Assembly: GCA_054601695.1 (NCBI GenBank)
Contig: BAAHQB010000085.1
Location: 558,001-622,000, forward strand
Source of the DNA: Amorphochlora amoebiformis
Taxonomy: Eukaryota > Cercozoa > Chlorarachniophyceae
DNA length: 64,000 nt
Direction of reading: 5' to 3'
In this document: positions 14,465 through 28,211 of the stretch, piece by piece
How positions within the stretch are numbered: the first letter of the stretch is position 1
Layout: each line of letters begins with the position of its first letter
Notes under the pieces: model-generated
Seen by the model: only the letters and a program-made list of their open reading frames with translations
Database searches by the model: none
What the model was told of the DNA's origin: nothing
Translations under genes and position numbers: made by a program

Positions 14465-15370
14465 TCTATCGAAGTTTATCTATGCATTTAGATTTTGCAC
14501 TAACCCTAAAAAATTATCCTTCACCTACTAACCGGATATATATATATATATATAAATGTATGGGTGTGTAAATGTATAAACGTGTGTATATATATGTGCG
14601 CATGTGAATGTATGTATAAAGTGAGAATGATCATGTTTGACATATATATATATATATATATATATGTATACATGTATATAAGTCATGTATTTACCAAAAA
14701 CATGTATAATTACGTACATATGTATATATGCATATATTTGTATACATATATGTATATATACATAAATATACATATATATATTTATGCAAATATAAACATA
14801 TATATATATATATATAATATATATACGCATATACATATATACATATATATAATCTACATTATTGGATTACCAAGCCCACGTCTCGTCATGCAAACTAACC
14901 GTCTATTATATGTACATATCTATGTGTGTGTATGTATGTATGTTTCTATGAAATATTACCATTTATTTAGGAATCGGTAATGCGGGTGCTATCGAGTATA
15001 CATGGACTCAATTCAACACTCGTAAAATCTGCAAAGGTATTGTGTATTAGTAAAACATAAATATGTCGATGAATGCATTTAGAAATACATATCCACATAT
15101 CTATACGTATATACATAGTATGTATATATATATATATAATATATATATATAATATATATATTATATCATCAGAGCGTAGAGGATCTAAGGCAAGCGATTA
15201 TTTCCAGCATTCATCACCGCTTTAAGCAACGGTAATATGTATAAAAATACACTATATATATATTTATATATATATATATAATATATGTATAAATGTGATT
15301 GTATATATGCATGGTTATGCATGTATATCCACATATATGTATATATATACATATTTATATATAAATATAC

Positions 15371-15422
<52 letters not shown>

Positions 15423-15620
15423 TTATATATATTATGTACATAAAATACATATCTACATTGTGTATAACATTCAGAATAATTTTTGCATACATTAGGCGGC
15501 AGAGAGAGTTGAAAGAATGGTTTATCGAAGGGATGGGTCGTCTGACCTCTAATATATCGGTATACATATATGTGTATTGAATATACATATATATATATAT
15601 ACATATCACACATAAATAGA

Positions 15621-15664
<44 letters not shown>

Positions 15665-16115
15665 CATATATGTATATAAAACGTATATACTATATAAATA
15701 TATGTATGTATATACACATATACATGTACATACATACATACATACATACTCATGCAGGTTCACCAACTCTTGGTCGAGCGCCATGGCCGCTACCGGTATC
15801 TTGTAACCGTAATCTGTAACCGTGTAACCGTAACCATAACTGTAACCGTAACCATAACCTGTAATCGTAACCATAACCTGTAACCGTAACCATACCCTCT
15901 AATGGCAGCTATAGTTACCACCAAAGACTGCCTGCAACTGTAACTGTAACTGTAACCGTAACTTTAACGGTTTCGTACACGTATTATGACCTCAGGTTCG
16001 AGAATGTTCTCCTAGAACACCGGGAGCATGGGTTTTACCCCGGGGATTCGGTTACGATAACCTCACTGCTTAATCGTCCGGAGTTCAACGGTATAATATG
16101 CATGCGTTACATGTA

Positions 16116-16177
<62 letters not shown>

Positions 16178-16465
16178 GTACATATTTGTTATATGTCATA
16201 TAATATATTTACATGTATGTATATGGTATTTGCATATATATTACAGGTTTGATTGGCAGGGTTCGAGACTGTTTTGACCCCGTTTTCGTACGATATAAAG
16301 CTCAAACAGCTGTGAGAGAGGTTCGTGAATAGTATGGAATTATTTTTTGTGCGTGTAATAAATTACATATGTGTAATATATATTTACTATATACATAATA
16401 TATATATATATATAAATATATAGCCGTTCTTGTGTTATGTATATTTATATATGTAAATTGATATC

Positions 16466-16498
<33 letters not shown>

Positions 16499-16672
16499 GT
16501 ATGTATATATTATATCACAGTTATTACTAACGTACGTATGAACATATGCATCGTATATATATATATATATATATATATTAAAATATATATATGCATATAT
16601 AATATGTATATGAGTGTGTATAAATTACATCATATATATATACATATTCATATATATATATATATGAACATG

Positions 16673-16704
<32 letters not shown>

Positions 16705-17027
16705 CAATACATCACATCACATTTTCACAACACATACATGCATCTAAGTACCCCAAAGATATAACTAATACCTATACATACAAATACATATAACCAGGCT
16801 GCCTATGAACTGCGCCCAGAAAATCTAATGCATCTGCGAACATCTCCAGTCTATGCTCCGATGAATCGTAATTACCTAAAAAAAGAGGGAATGAGAGAGG
16901 GATATATGTGCGTATATAGCTTACATATTAATTCTTATATGTGTATCCATATCGGTAAATGTTGTCTATTTCCAGCCGATAACACAATCGCGCCGTGGGA
17001 CCTACAGGTATTGATAATCTTATTATA

Positions 17028-17073
<46 letters not shown>

Positions 17074-17233
17074 TTTATGTATAGTGTATACTTTGTTTTT
17101 ATATATGTATTTCGTATATATATATATATATGTATATATGTATATATATGTATACATATATATATATATATATATGTTATAGAATATACACATACGCATA
17201 TGTATCCATATGTATATATTTATCAATATATAT

Positions 17234-17264
<31 letters not shown>

Positions 17265-17298
17265 AGGTAAATAATGTGTACCTTATATTTGTATAATC

Positions 17299-17356
<58 letters not shown>

Positions 17357-17756
17357 TATATCTATATGTATGTATACATATATGTATACTGTATACATGT
17401 ATAAAATATGTACAATACATACAATATATACATATGTATGTACACATACTCTTACATGTGCATTCATATATTCACGAGATTTTCTGCATGTATAAAAAAA
17501 TGCACAAACACAGCTGGATACCTGCTATTATATCCAACAATAAAAGGTATTTTACATATTTATAACATTATTATATACCTGTACATAAATATACACACAT
17601 ATATATATATATATATGTGCGTGCGTGTACATAAGTACATAGCATATTGGTATAAATTTAATACATGTTCATATGTATAGGTAGGGGAGAAAAGAAAGAC
17701 AACGACAACGTCAAGTGATATGTTTAGCGCTTGGAGGTTTATAGAGCATGATCAGG

Positions 17757-17805
<49 letters not shown>

Positions 17806-18093
17806 ATATATATGTATATATGTATATATATGTATATATGTTTAGCGCTTGGAGGTTTATAGAGCATGATCAGGTATATATATATATATATTCTATATAC
17901 ATATATATATATGTATATATGTATATACATATATGTATATATGTATATATATGTAAATATGTTTAGCGCGTGGAGGTTTATAGAGCATGATTAGGTATAT
18001 ATATATATATATTATATATATACATATATGCATATATGTATATATATATGTGTATATGTTTTGCGCTTGGAGGTTTATAGAGCATGATCAGGT

Positions 18094-18150
<57 letters not shown>

Positions 18151-18197
18151 ACATTACATACATACGTATATATGTATATATATGTTATTTTTACATT

Positions 18198-18268
<71 letters not shown>

Positions 18269-19156
18269 ATTTATAGGTACATATTTGCACAAATATATAT
18301 ATATATATACATATATATATGTATATATATAAATATATATATATGTATATATACAGTACATATGCACAAAGGAACTATAATACAGAACATACGCATATAT
18401 ATATATATATACACATATATATATATACATATATAAAAATATATATATGTATAATCTCTATATATATGTATTTGTATGTACATACATATGTGTATACATG
18501 TCCATACATACACACATACATATTCATATACATATATATATATATATATATGAATATATATGAATACCCATATGTCTCTCCTCTCCTCTCATGTCTCTCC
18601 TTGTCGCTTTCTTTCCCTCTCTTCTGTTCTCTCTCTCTCTCTCTCTCTCTCCTCTCCTCTCCTCTCATCTCTCTCCTTATCTCTTTCTTTCCCTCTCTTC
18701 TGTCTCTCTCTCTCTCTCTCTCCTCTCCTCTCATCTCTCACCTTCTCTCTCTCCTCTCCTCTCATCTCTCCTCTCTTTCTTTCCCTCTCTCTTCTCTCTC
18801 TTTCTCGCTCTCTCTCTCTCCTCTCCTCTCATCTCTCTCCTTCTCTCTTTCTTTCCCTCTCTTCTGTCTCTCTCTCTGTCTCTCTCTCCTCTCTCTCCTT
18901 CACTCTTTCTTTCCCCCTCTTCTGTCTCTCTCTCTCCCTCTTCCTCTCCCTCTCTCTCTCTCTCCTCTCTCCTCTCTCTCTGCTCTCTCTCTCTTCCTCT
19001 CTCTCTCTCTCTCTCTCGCTCTCTTCCTTTCTCTCTCTCTCTCGCTCTCCCTCTTTATCCCTCCTACTCTCTACTAGATATATATATATATATATATATG
19101 TTTAACTCTTTAGTTCGGTCATAGTATGCTTATATATATATATATATTATATATAT

Positions 19157-19189
<33 letters not shown>

Positions 19190-19204
19190 GTATGTATGAA
19201 AAAA

Positions 19205-19239
<35 letters not shown>

Positions 19240-19243
19240 GTAA

Positions 19244-19276
<33 letters not shown>

Positions 19277-19309
19277 GATATATATGTATGTATGTATAAA
19301 TATGTATGT

Positions 19310-19340
<31 letters not shown>

Positions 19341-20611
19341 CATATAAATATATATATATACGTATATATCATATGTATATGACCTAAAACTCGTTGATTG
19401 TCAGGAGCACAGAAGACAAATGGGCGACTACATTCGCTACAACTGGCAGGTTAGATGTCTATACCTTACATAAATGCGCATACGAATATACATACTATTG
19501 TTTTACATGTGTGTTTATATAATATGTATAATACATATGTGTTTACATTTTTTATACACACACATCTATGTACACACACATATATATAGATATAAATTTT
19601 GATGCCTCCCTCTGTATCTCTCTATCTCTCTATCTCTCTATCATCTCTCTATCTCTCTACTCTCTATCTCTCTATCTCTCTACTCTCTATCTCTCTATCT
19701 CTTTATCTCTCTATCTCTCTATCTCTATCTCTCTATCTCTCTATCATCTCTCTATCTCTCTATCTCTCCATCTCTCTATCTCTATCTCTCTATCTCTCTA
19801 TCTCTCTCTATCTCTCTATCTCTCTCTATCTCTCTATCTCTATCTCTCCATATCTCTATCTCTCTATCTCTATCTATCTTTCTATCTCTCTATCTCTCTA
19901 TCATCTCTCTATCTCTCTATCTCTCTATCTCTCTATCTCTCTCTATCTCTCTATCTCTCTCCATCTCTCTATCTCTCTATCTCTCTATCTCTCTATCTCT
20001 ATCTATCTTTCTATCTCTCTATCTCTCTATCTCTCTATCTCTCTATCATCTCTCTATCTCTCTACTCTCTATCTCTCTATCTCTCACTATCTCTCTATCT
20101 CTCCATCTCTCTATCTCTCTATTTCTCTCTAACTCTCTATCTCTCTATCATCTCTCTATCTCTCTATCTCTCTATCTCTCCATCTCTCTATCTCTCCATC
20201 TCTCCATCTCTCTCTATCTCTCTATCTCTCCATCTCTCTATCTCTCTATCTCTCTATCTCTCTATCTCTCTCTATCTCTCCATCTCTCCATCTCTCTATC
20301 TCTCTATCTCTCTCTATCTCTCTATCATCTCTCTATCTCTCTATCTCTCTATCTCTCTATCTCTCTATCTCTCTATCTCTCCATCTCTCTATCTCTCTAT
20401 CTCCTATCTCTCTATCATCTCTCTATCTCTCTCTATCTCTCTATCTCTCTATCTCTCTATCATCTCTCTATCTCTCTATCTCTCTATCATCTCTCTATCT
20501 CTCTATCTCTCTATCTCTCTATCTCTCTATCTCTCTCCTAGTGCATGTGACACTATCTCGCCCCCTCCCCTCTCTTGTAAGTACAGAATGACTAAAGTAC
20601 ATACGTACATG

Positions 20612-20644
<33 letters not shown>

Positions 20645-20908
20645 CTTATATTTTATACTTATATATGTAGACAATTGAGAGGTCGGTTCGGGCGTCATAT
20701 GTGGCCAACGCGCTCTTACAAAATCAGGGGATAAAGATATCGGTACGCATCCAGATATATGCATACATATATACATACATATATATATATATATATCTGT
20801 ATACACACATACACACATACATATATATATGTATACAGATACATATAAATATATATACAGATATATATATATATATATATAAATATATTATGTGTACATA
20901 CATACTGT

Positions 20909-20953
<45 letters not shown>

Positions 20954-21633
20954 ACATATACATCCTTACTCTACACATACATATACACATACATATTATA
21001 TATATGTGTAGATAAAGACATTAAACACATTACTTCGTATAAATGTGGACATACCATAAAAGATATATAAATATATATATATATATACATATACACACAT
21101 GTGTATGTAAAGAATGTACATACACATGTGTGTACATGTACATGTCTGTGTGTATGTACATGTAGATATTTATTTATACGCATGTTATGTATATACATGT
21201 ATAAATATACACATATGTAATACATGTATACATGTATGTACATATGAAAGTTTACACCGTATAGACATTATTACATGTGTATGTAAATATAAATATATGA
21301 TATACATATATATATATATATATCTATATATATATATATATATATATATGCATAGACGGAGCAACTAGACACAGAAGTTCAAGCGCGATCAGCACGATGG
21401 CGTGCCGCACGTATTCATATTGAACCTTACTTTCTCCACGAAGGTACATGTATCGCATGCATATATTCAATGTATATATCTGCTTATGTGTATTTATATA
21501 TATATATATTTAAATATATGCCATATATATATATATATATATGTACATATATATATATATATATATATCACTTATATATTACATGTACATATATGTGTAC
21601 GTAAGTATACAAATGAAAGTATGTAGATCATAG

Positions 21634-21666
<33 letters not shown>

Positions 21667-21923
21667 CGTATGTATATATACGTATATGTATATGCAATTA
21701 CATGTGTATACATATGTATATATATATATATATATATTATAAAAATTACATATAGATAATATATACATATATATATAGATATATGTATATGTCTAAGAAA
21801 TTTAATACACACACAGTCCGGCGTGAATTCGAGCTCGATGCTGCGGTGGAGTGCGTTCACCGCTTGGTTCACAACCAACGAAAAGAGAGCGACTTAATAA
21901 AACGGTCTAGAAATTTCTCTTAA
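9339..21923 (+). CDS. 558-aa, 25-exon protein with PENL-type SH3-like segment; function unknown
   Basis: Exons: 9339-9391, 9894-9996, 10362-10448, 10550-10621, 11117-11162, 11410-11452, 11714-11822, 11895-11945, 12428-12500, 12793-12851, 13095-13138, 13480-13531, 14971-15036, 15173-15231, 15496-15559, 15758-15795, 15996-16090, 16247-16320, 16798-16867, 16976-17007, 17681-17755, 19405-19449, 20671-20742, 21356-21443, 21817-21923. All phases agree and the total is 1,677 nt, ending at TAA 21921. Exons 17-19 encode [17 protein letters not shown], then [13 protein letters not shown], then [11 protein letters not shown]. This resembles a small SH3-like fold common in algal and MYND-containing proteins (GL..PE.NG..G.V ... 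L.PENL), although the fold name is inference. The rest is charged and mostly helical, with basic C-terminal helices, and is not recognised. The start exon is the least certain: a competing start at 9222-9266 joined to 9880-9996 is also in phase. Coding sequence is only 13% of the gene. Confidence 0.8.
9620..9720. repeat. Degenerate CCCTAA-like stretch in intron 1 of gene C
   Basis: Several CCCTAA/CCCTA-like units (aaccctaaaa, accctatgcc, aaaccctagc) lie in one orientation in otherwise AT-rich intron sequence. They look like decayed telomeric repeat. Confidence 0.5.
13517..14034 (+). repeat. Five degenerate tandem copies of an exon 3' end plus splice donor (gene C exon 12)
   Basis: The end of exon 12 and its donor (gacatcataatgaag followed by gtgagataattctacac) begins at 13517. 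Similar blocks start at about 13684, 13783, 13848 and 13998, separated by (TA)n. The later copies lie inside the intron and carry substitutions; the fourth keeps gacatcataatgaagg intact. Spacing is about 65-170 bp. Confidence 0.8.
14110..14395 (+). repeat. Telomere-repeat-flanked conserved element, copy 1 (intron 12 of gene C)
   Basis: CCCTAA repeats at about 14140-14170 and 14315-14345 flank an ~88-bp core at 14228-14315. The core starts acgatctcctgtgatcccaa and ends with catgctgaataatctga, directly followed by telomeric units. The same core is found at 52708-52795 and, inverted, at about 53694-53765. No coding function is claimed. Confidence 0.8.
15801..15970 (+). repeat. GTAACC-type minisatellite in intron 16 of gene C
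   Basis: About 170 bp of imperfect repeats built from gtaaccgtaaccataacc and variants (gtaaccgtaatct, gtaactgtaact) begin just after the donor at 15796. The composition differs from the usual TA microsatellite of this window. Confidence 0.85.
17721..18091 (+). repeat. Four tandem copies of a 35-bp exon end plus donor (gene C exon 21)
   Basis: The last 35 bases of exon 21 (tgtttagcgcttggaggttt to catgatcag, 17721-17755) with the following GT donor recur at 17839-17873, 17958-17992 and 18057-18091, each followed by gt and then (TA)n. Copy 2 is identical to the exon end; copy 3 has two changes and copy 4 has one. Each intronic copy also contains tttag, so it could act as a 28-nt exon, but 28 nt would shift the frame. 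Confidence 0.9.
18573..19073 (+). repeat. ~500-bp CT-rich polypyrimidine tract in intron 21 of gene C
   Basis: The strand is almost pure C/T, made of ctctcctctcatctctcc-like irregular units with ctttctttccctctcttctg blocks. It lies in the intron between exons 21 and 22. Open frames through it (SLSLSL) are repeat translation. Confidence 0.95.
19606..20538 (+). repeat. ~930-bp tandem array of the 8-mer CTATCTCT in intron 22 of gene C
   Basis: The octamer ctatctct repeats more than 100 times with small interruptions (catctctc, ccatctct). It fills most of the intron between exons 22 and 23. The long open frame through it (388 residues of LSISLS type) is repeat translation. Confidence 0.97.
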
Positions 21924-22528
21924 AAAATCTAGAAATTCCCTTAGAAAATCATTAATGCTGTAATGAGAATAATAAGATGTAAATCCAAGGATACAAATGT
22001 GTGTGTGTCCCTGTTTGCTCTCGCCCGATGGCTGTGTATATGTATATCTTGTGGATACATGATTATATACATGTATGTATATATATATATATATATATAT
22101 AAATACTCAGCATCATATATATCTACATATGCATTATACATATCTATATTGTGTATATATATATATATACATGTGTACATATATACATGTAAACGTGGAT
22201 GTGTATTGCATATGTATAATATTAGAATTCCTATTTGCACTGTTATGTACACACACACATATACCTACTTGTACATACAAGAGTGTATATAATATCATGG
22301 GTATATATTTACACATTCATAATATACATTCATATACGGGATACATTACACAATTATATATATGTATACATATATATATATATATATATCATTATAAACA
22401 ATATATATATATATACATTGTATTGTTGATTATATACGTATAGATAATTTATATACATATATATATATACGTAATACTTATATATCTATATATATATATA
22501 TCCATATATATATATATATATGTACAGC
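21924..22528. other. Spacer between tandem genes C and D
   Basis: The spacer starts with a 22-bp near-repeat of the end of gene C (tctagaaatttctcttaaaa is followed by tctagaaattcccttagaaa). The remainder is TA-rich microsatellite with no exon that I can support. The promoter of gene D must be in the last part. Confidence 0.6.
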
Positions 22529-23074
22529 ATGTCAAAGCCGAAAAATACCACAACAATGCCCCTCATCCCTCGCCGATCTCATCTCCCTCTCCCGGAACCC
22601 ACCAGCGCCCGCGCCAGGGCCCTCGGCTTCGAGACCCCGCCCGTCGCCCCCAAACCCTCCCCCCGCAAGAAAAAGAAGGGAAAATCGAAGCTAGCGAACA
22701 AGACTCCTTCTAAAAACCTATCCTCATCCCGACTTGCATCAACCTTAGACCCTCGTCACCCGATCGCAATACATGACGAGAATAATTCAGAGCTCAAGCT
22801 TGGGGAAGGAATGAGTCAGCGAGTCGCTGGGCAGAGGGAGGGGGCTGAAGGCGGCCGTGGTGAGTTTCGATAAGGAAATGTGAAAGTATATGTCTGTTTG
22901 CTTGTGGGATATATACATGTGTGCGTGTATTTATATTAACAAATTACATACACACATATATCAATATATTATATGTACATATATATATATATATATATGT
23001 ATGTGTATGTATATATTGCAAATATGTGCGCATACACAAAAAAATATTGATATATCAATTGGATGTATACGTTT

Positions 23075-23136
<62 letters not shown>

Positions 23137-23145
23137 ATATATAGG

Positions 23146-23176
<31 letters not shown>

Positions 23177-23497
23177 ACATACATATATATATATAAATGT
23201 GCATGTTTTGCAAACATATTACAAAGTACTTTATATACATGTACATACATAAATGTACGTAATTTACATGTTTTCATACATTAATATACATATAAATATA
23301 TATAATATATATTGTGCTCGAAATATATTTTCTAGTACTCACATATATATATATATATATATATATATGTTCAATCAGGAGTCGGGGCCAAAGAGGTGGA
23401 CTTGCAGCAATTAATTCGCGGGATAGAGGAGCTGAATCGTAGGAAGCAGCGGCGTAAGGTGAACCGAAAGTCACTTGCAGATGCGATCAGGGAATAG
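22529..23497 (+). CDS. 148-aa lysine/arginine-rich protein, 2 exons, unknown family
   Basis: Exons 22529-22859 and 23379-23497 join in phase 1 (GTG|GTGAGT donor, TCAG acceptor) and end at TAG 23495. The ATG at 22529 follows a TA tract; a TGTACAG just before it could also be an acceptor, so an upstream exon is possible. The first exon is rich in Pro, Lys and Ser, with a basic cluster [11 protein letters not shown] near residue 50 that could be a nuclear-localisation signal. The second exon is a charged helix ([20 protein letters not shown]). No family is recognised. Its 3' end faces that of gene E across a CTAG-rich spacer. Confidence 0.62.
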
Positions 23498-23981
23498 ATA
23501 GGTGTCCATTGGCTAGCTAGAAACGTTTCAACGTGCTTAAGTGTTACATGCTTAAGTTTTAGTTATAACTAGGTAAACTAGTATAAATTAGATAAAGTCT
23601 ATAGGCTCGTCTAGTCGATTACAATGACTATAACTAGTATAATCTAGATCAATGATTGAAGCGTAAATCGTGAGTTAGAATATATAGCAATAAAAATAAC
23701 TTAGGTTATATTCTATCATACCTAGCATACCATATACTAGATATACTCAGCTACCTCAGTCAGTCCAATCCTTCAACGCCAAGTCTTACTACAAGAACTA
23801 CTAAATATGTCCTAGATGTCGTATATCATGAAAAAATGTTTAAAGTATGCTAGCTGGCAATGGCCCATAGTGTTTTATTCTGGTATTGATAAGTAGTCAG
23901 AGTAACATTTTCACTTACTAGAGCTCTACTAATACCTAGCTAGTTTCGAAATTCAATGCTGACCGAGGAAGTCTAGGATGT
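23498..23981. other. CTAG-rich, microsatellite-free spacer between convergent genes D and E
   Basis: This 484-bp tail-to-tail spacer has about 15 CTAG tetramers by eye (for example ggctagctagaa, aactaggtaaactagt, ctagagctc, cctagctag), several times the number expected from its composition. It has no (TA)n run and no convincing exon. Both genes' 3' UTRs and polyadenylation signals should be here. Confidence 0.7.
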
Positions 23982-24120
23982 TCAGGTTTGAGCTAAGCTG
24001 ATGAGAGGAAAGACCACCACGTTTTTCATGCTGTCGACTGTGGAGTCTTGGACGAAGTAACACGGTGCTGCTACCTCATCCACAAAAACACTTCCTGTAT
24101 ATACATATAGAATATGTAAG

Positions 24121-24153
<33 letters not shown>

Positions 24154-24292
24154 TTTATTTAATCGAATAAATTTTAGAATGTATGACAATTCCAAAAAAT
24201 ACATGACATAAATGTGCAAATCGGTATTTTAATATACAATCACGTATTTCATAATTGAGTTTACCTATGACATGTATTTTTGTTATCATATT

Positions 24293-24326
<34 letters not shown>

Positions 24327-24581
24327 TGTATATTATACATAAGTAAAGATGGATATATGTACATATACAAATAAAAATGTATATATGTATACATATGTAC
24401 GAATTGTATTATATATATATATATTTACATATAATGTATGTATACACAAACACATTATTACATAAACATACAAACGTGCATATGAGAATACTTACGTACC
24501 CATATAGATATATTTACATCATGATATATACATATATATGTGTGTATGCATGTATATATGTGTTTATATTGATATATATAT

Positions 24582-24645
<64 letters not shown>

Positions 24646-24864
24646 GAGAAATGCGTATGAAACAGATGCATAATATCTTAGTCTGAAATCAATAACAACA
24701 TAATACCTGTAATGTCCCCAGCATCTAAGCCCATAATATTCTCCATCAACTTCTGAGCAGATTCGAGATCATTTTGCCCTTAGATATTAATACGTGTGCG
24801 TAAATACTTTAACACGTCAAACATACACATGTAATATGTAAATATACACATACAATTATGCGTG

Positions 24865-24906
<42 letters not shown>

Positions 24907-25826
24907 GTATGTATATAGGTATGTGTCTAAATACATATACCCTTCCGAATCGCATCGATCCTAACCTCAACGCTTGAGCTCGAATTATTATCCCCTAAGT
25001 ATACATAATACATATTACATATTATGTATGTATATATATACATATATATGTAATATGTATATGTATATATATATATATATATATATAAATATGTGGTGAC
25101 ATCTATATGCATATTATATATACATATATATATATGTATATATATATTTATTTATATGCAGGATCATATGAAAGTCGTTCAGCTACCAACATGTGTATAT
25201 ATACATGTACCCTACTAGAACTCTTTAAAATGCCACTATATGCTTGGACCACGTGTGCAACATACGTATACCCATATTTATTTAAATAGATATTTATATA
25301 TAGCATATACATACATGTATAATATAATACAAATATATGTACATGTACATATATATATATATGTATATATTTATAATATACATATGTGTAGTATATATAT
25401 GAATATGTATGTGCATATTTGTATATTTACATATTTATACCCTGCGATCCGCAAATAGTCAGTGATTTCAAGTTCGCACTATGTGCGTAGATGGCCTCGC
25501 TAATATCATCCATTTCCTATGAATGAATGTATAAATATCACATATGTATATATATAATGTGTAGAATATCCATATATATATATATATATATATACATATA
25601 TACGCCTGTCTATCTCTTCGGCTCTTATTACGTCTTTTTCGGCTTATGTACTTTCTGGTAAATGACTTCCGTAGGTGTCATACGTCAGGTTGACATGTTT
25701 GCGGTGTCTTGGTATTATTTATATATATATATATATGTGCACACATATATATGTACATACATATATATATATATGTAAATATGTATATTATATAATATAT
25801 ATATGTACATATAAATATACAACGTA

Positions 25827-25860
<34 letters not shown>

Positions 25861-25911
25861 ATATATATATGAAATCCGTAACATACCATTTTTTAGATAC
25901 ATGTACATACT

Positions 25912-25950
<39 letters not shown>

Positions 25951-26441
25951 ACACATTTTTGTGCATATATTGATACAGTTAGATAAACAGTCGCAACTCA
26001 AGATCTCCAAATCTCGAATGCCGACCTTTCTCGGGAAAACTCTGTCAACATAGTAGTCGATTATTGTCCTCCAGGAAGCCTGAAGGGAACGGGGGGGGGA
26101 AGACATACGTGATTTATCGCGCTTATACGCAGGACGAACGGTCTGAAACTCGCGGAGGTAACTTTATATGTATGTCTCATTCTGCTCTCTCTCTTCCCCT
26201 AATTTTTCTCTTCCTTTTTCTATCTCTTAATATCGCTAAATCTTCTTCTCTCTGTGTTGGAAAGTAGGACCCTCGCTTTCGCATGGGTCGGTCCTCGCTC
26301 TCTTTCTGTGTTTATACAAATATATATATTTTTTTTAATTTGTATATGTTGCATGGGTAGTATATGTATACTTGCAAGAGATGGTCGTCCTCAGGCTTAG
26401 GGTTGAAGATTACAACGAAGGCATTTTGATCCTTCGTTAAC

Positions 26442-26477
<36 letters not shown>

Positions 26478-26590
26478 TGTAGATGTCCATTTACATGCAT
26501 TTAGCATATTCATATATGTGCGTAAACACCACATTATATGAGTATATATAGTGTCTTGACATTATATGTGTATATATATATATGTATACG

Positions 26591-26623
<33 letters not shown>

Positions 26624-26882
26624 TTATAACTTTACATATGCATATGTATATATGTAATATATATTTATATATATATATATATTTGTAACTTTACATATGC
26701 ATATGTGATTGTGCATGTATGTACATATTACACATAAATAGAAATTGACTAACATACAAAGATATACACATATATATACACATATATATATATATATATA
26801 TGTACATGTAGAGAACGTATGTACACATTGTGGATATTCGCCAAACATACAAAATATGTATAAACCATATGTTCATACATTT

Positions 26883-26941
<59 letters not shown>

Positions 26942-28179
26942 GTTTGTGTATATACATAACTGTTACATACACATACATAATATAAATATGCCATGATCAT
27001 AGGAAGATATATATCATATACATAAGTTTATGTGTAAAATGTATGATTCTATTCCATACATAAAGATGAACACAGATGGAATATGTAATTGTACGTATCT
27101 ACATAAATAGAGATATCAATATATATATATACCCATACCTTTGGTCGACACGCCATAAATGTTAGTAATTCGGGTCCGTAAGCGATAGCAAACGTCTCAT
27201 ATTTTCCATCTAAGCCCTCTCTTTTCCTCCCACTCACTAGATTTGAGCGTATCTCTTTCTCCTAGAATTGGGGTTGATCAGCGTTAGGGTTAGGATTAGT
27301 TTGATGCACGTACGTGTACATGTGTACATTTATGGTAGGAATGTATACACACAATAGATCTTTATGTAAGTAACTATAATACTAATATATAAATATATAT
27401 GTGTAAAATATACTATATGCTTTTACATGTGTAAGTATGTAAATTTATATTGAAATGTTTTTAAAACATATTTGACATATGTTATATTAAAATTATGCCT
27501 AGGCCAGTGTTAAAATAGGACTTGGGCTAGGTAGATATGTACATATACATATATACACACACATATATATATATATATATATACTACATATACATATATA
27601 TATATACACATATATATATATATATGTGTGTACATATATATATGTATATATATGTATTACATCTCCACGTAGTATCTTAACCCTAAGGCTTGAGAGGTCG
27701 GACGCAAGGAGTTGAACTGATTAGGGATTATGACATGCTAAATGAATACGTTGTATGCGTTTAATCATATCATATGGATATATACATTTTACATATGCAT
27801 GTACAGAGGCTATTTTGTGTAAATATTCAGATATATTTATACAGTTAGGTAAGGATTTAACTAATGCATTTTGCACGATTATGTATGTTGCGTATGCATA
27901 TTATACGTGTAGACGTCTATGTATGTTGTGTATGTCTATACTACTCCATATTATACGTGTAGACGTTAAATGTGTACTAATGCGAATAGAAACTGAAGTG
28001 TGTATACATTTATGTAGTTACATATGTCTTATGTATATTATGGTTTACATGTATATATATATATATATATATGTATATGTGTATAGAAATATATACATGC
28101 ACTTTTACAATGTTTGTATGTAAATTATATACACACACTCTCTCACATACACATACACGCACACACACATATATGTATG

Positions 28180-28211
<32 letters not shown>

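Noticed and set aside
17506-17538. 33-nt exon candidate between exons 20 and 21 of gene C
   Set aside because: In the phase demanded by its neighbours it contains a TAA stop; exon 20 joins exon 21 directly.
18573-20734. Open frames of up to 388 residues rich in S and L
   Set aside because: They are translations of the CT tract and the CTATCTCT array. Only the small exons 19405-19449 and 20671-20742 nearby are supported.
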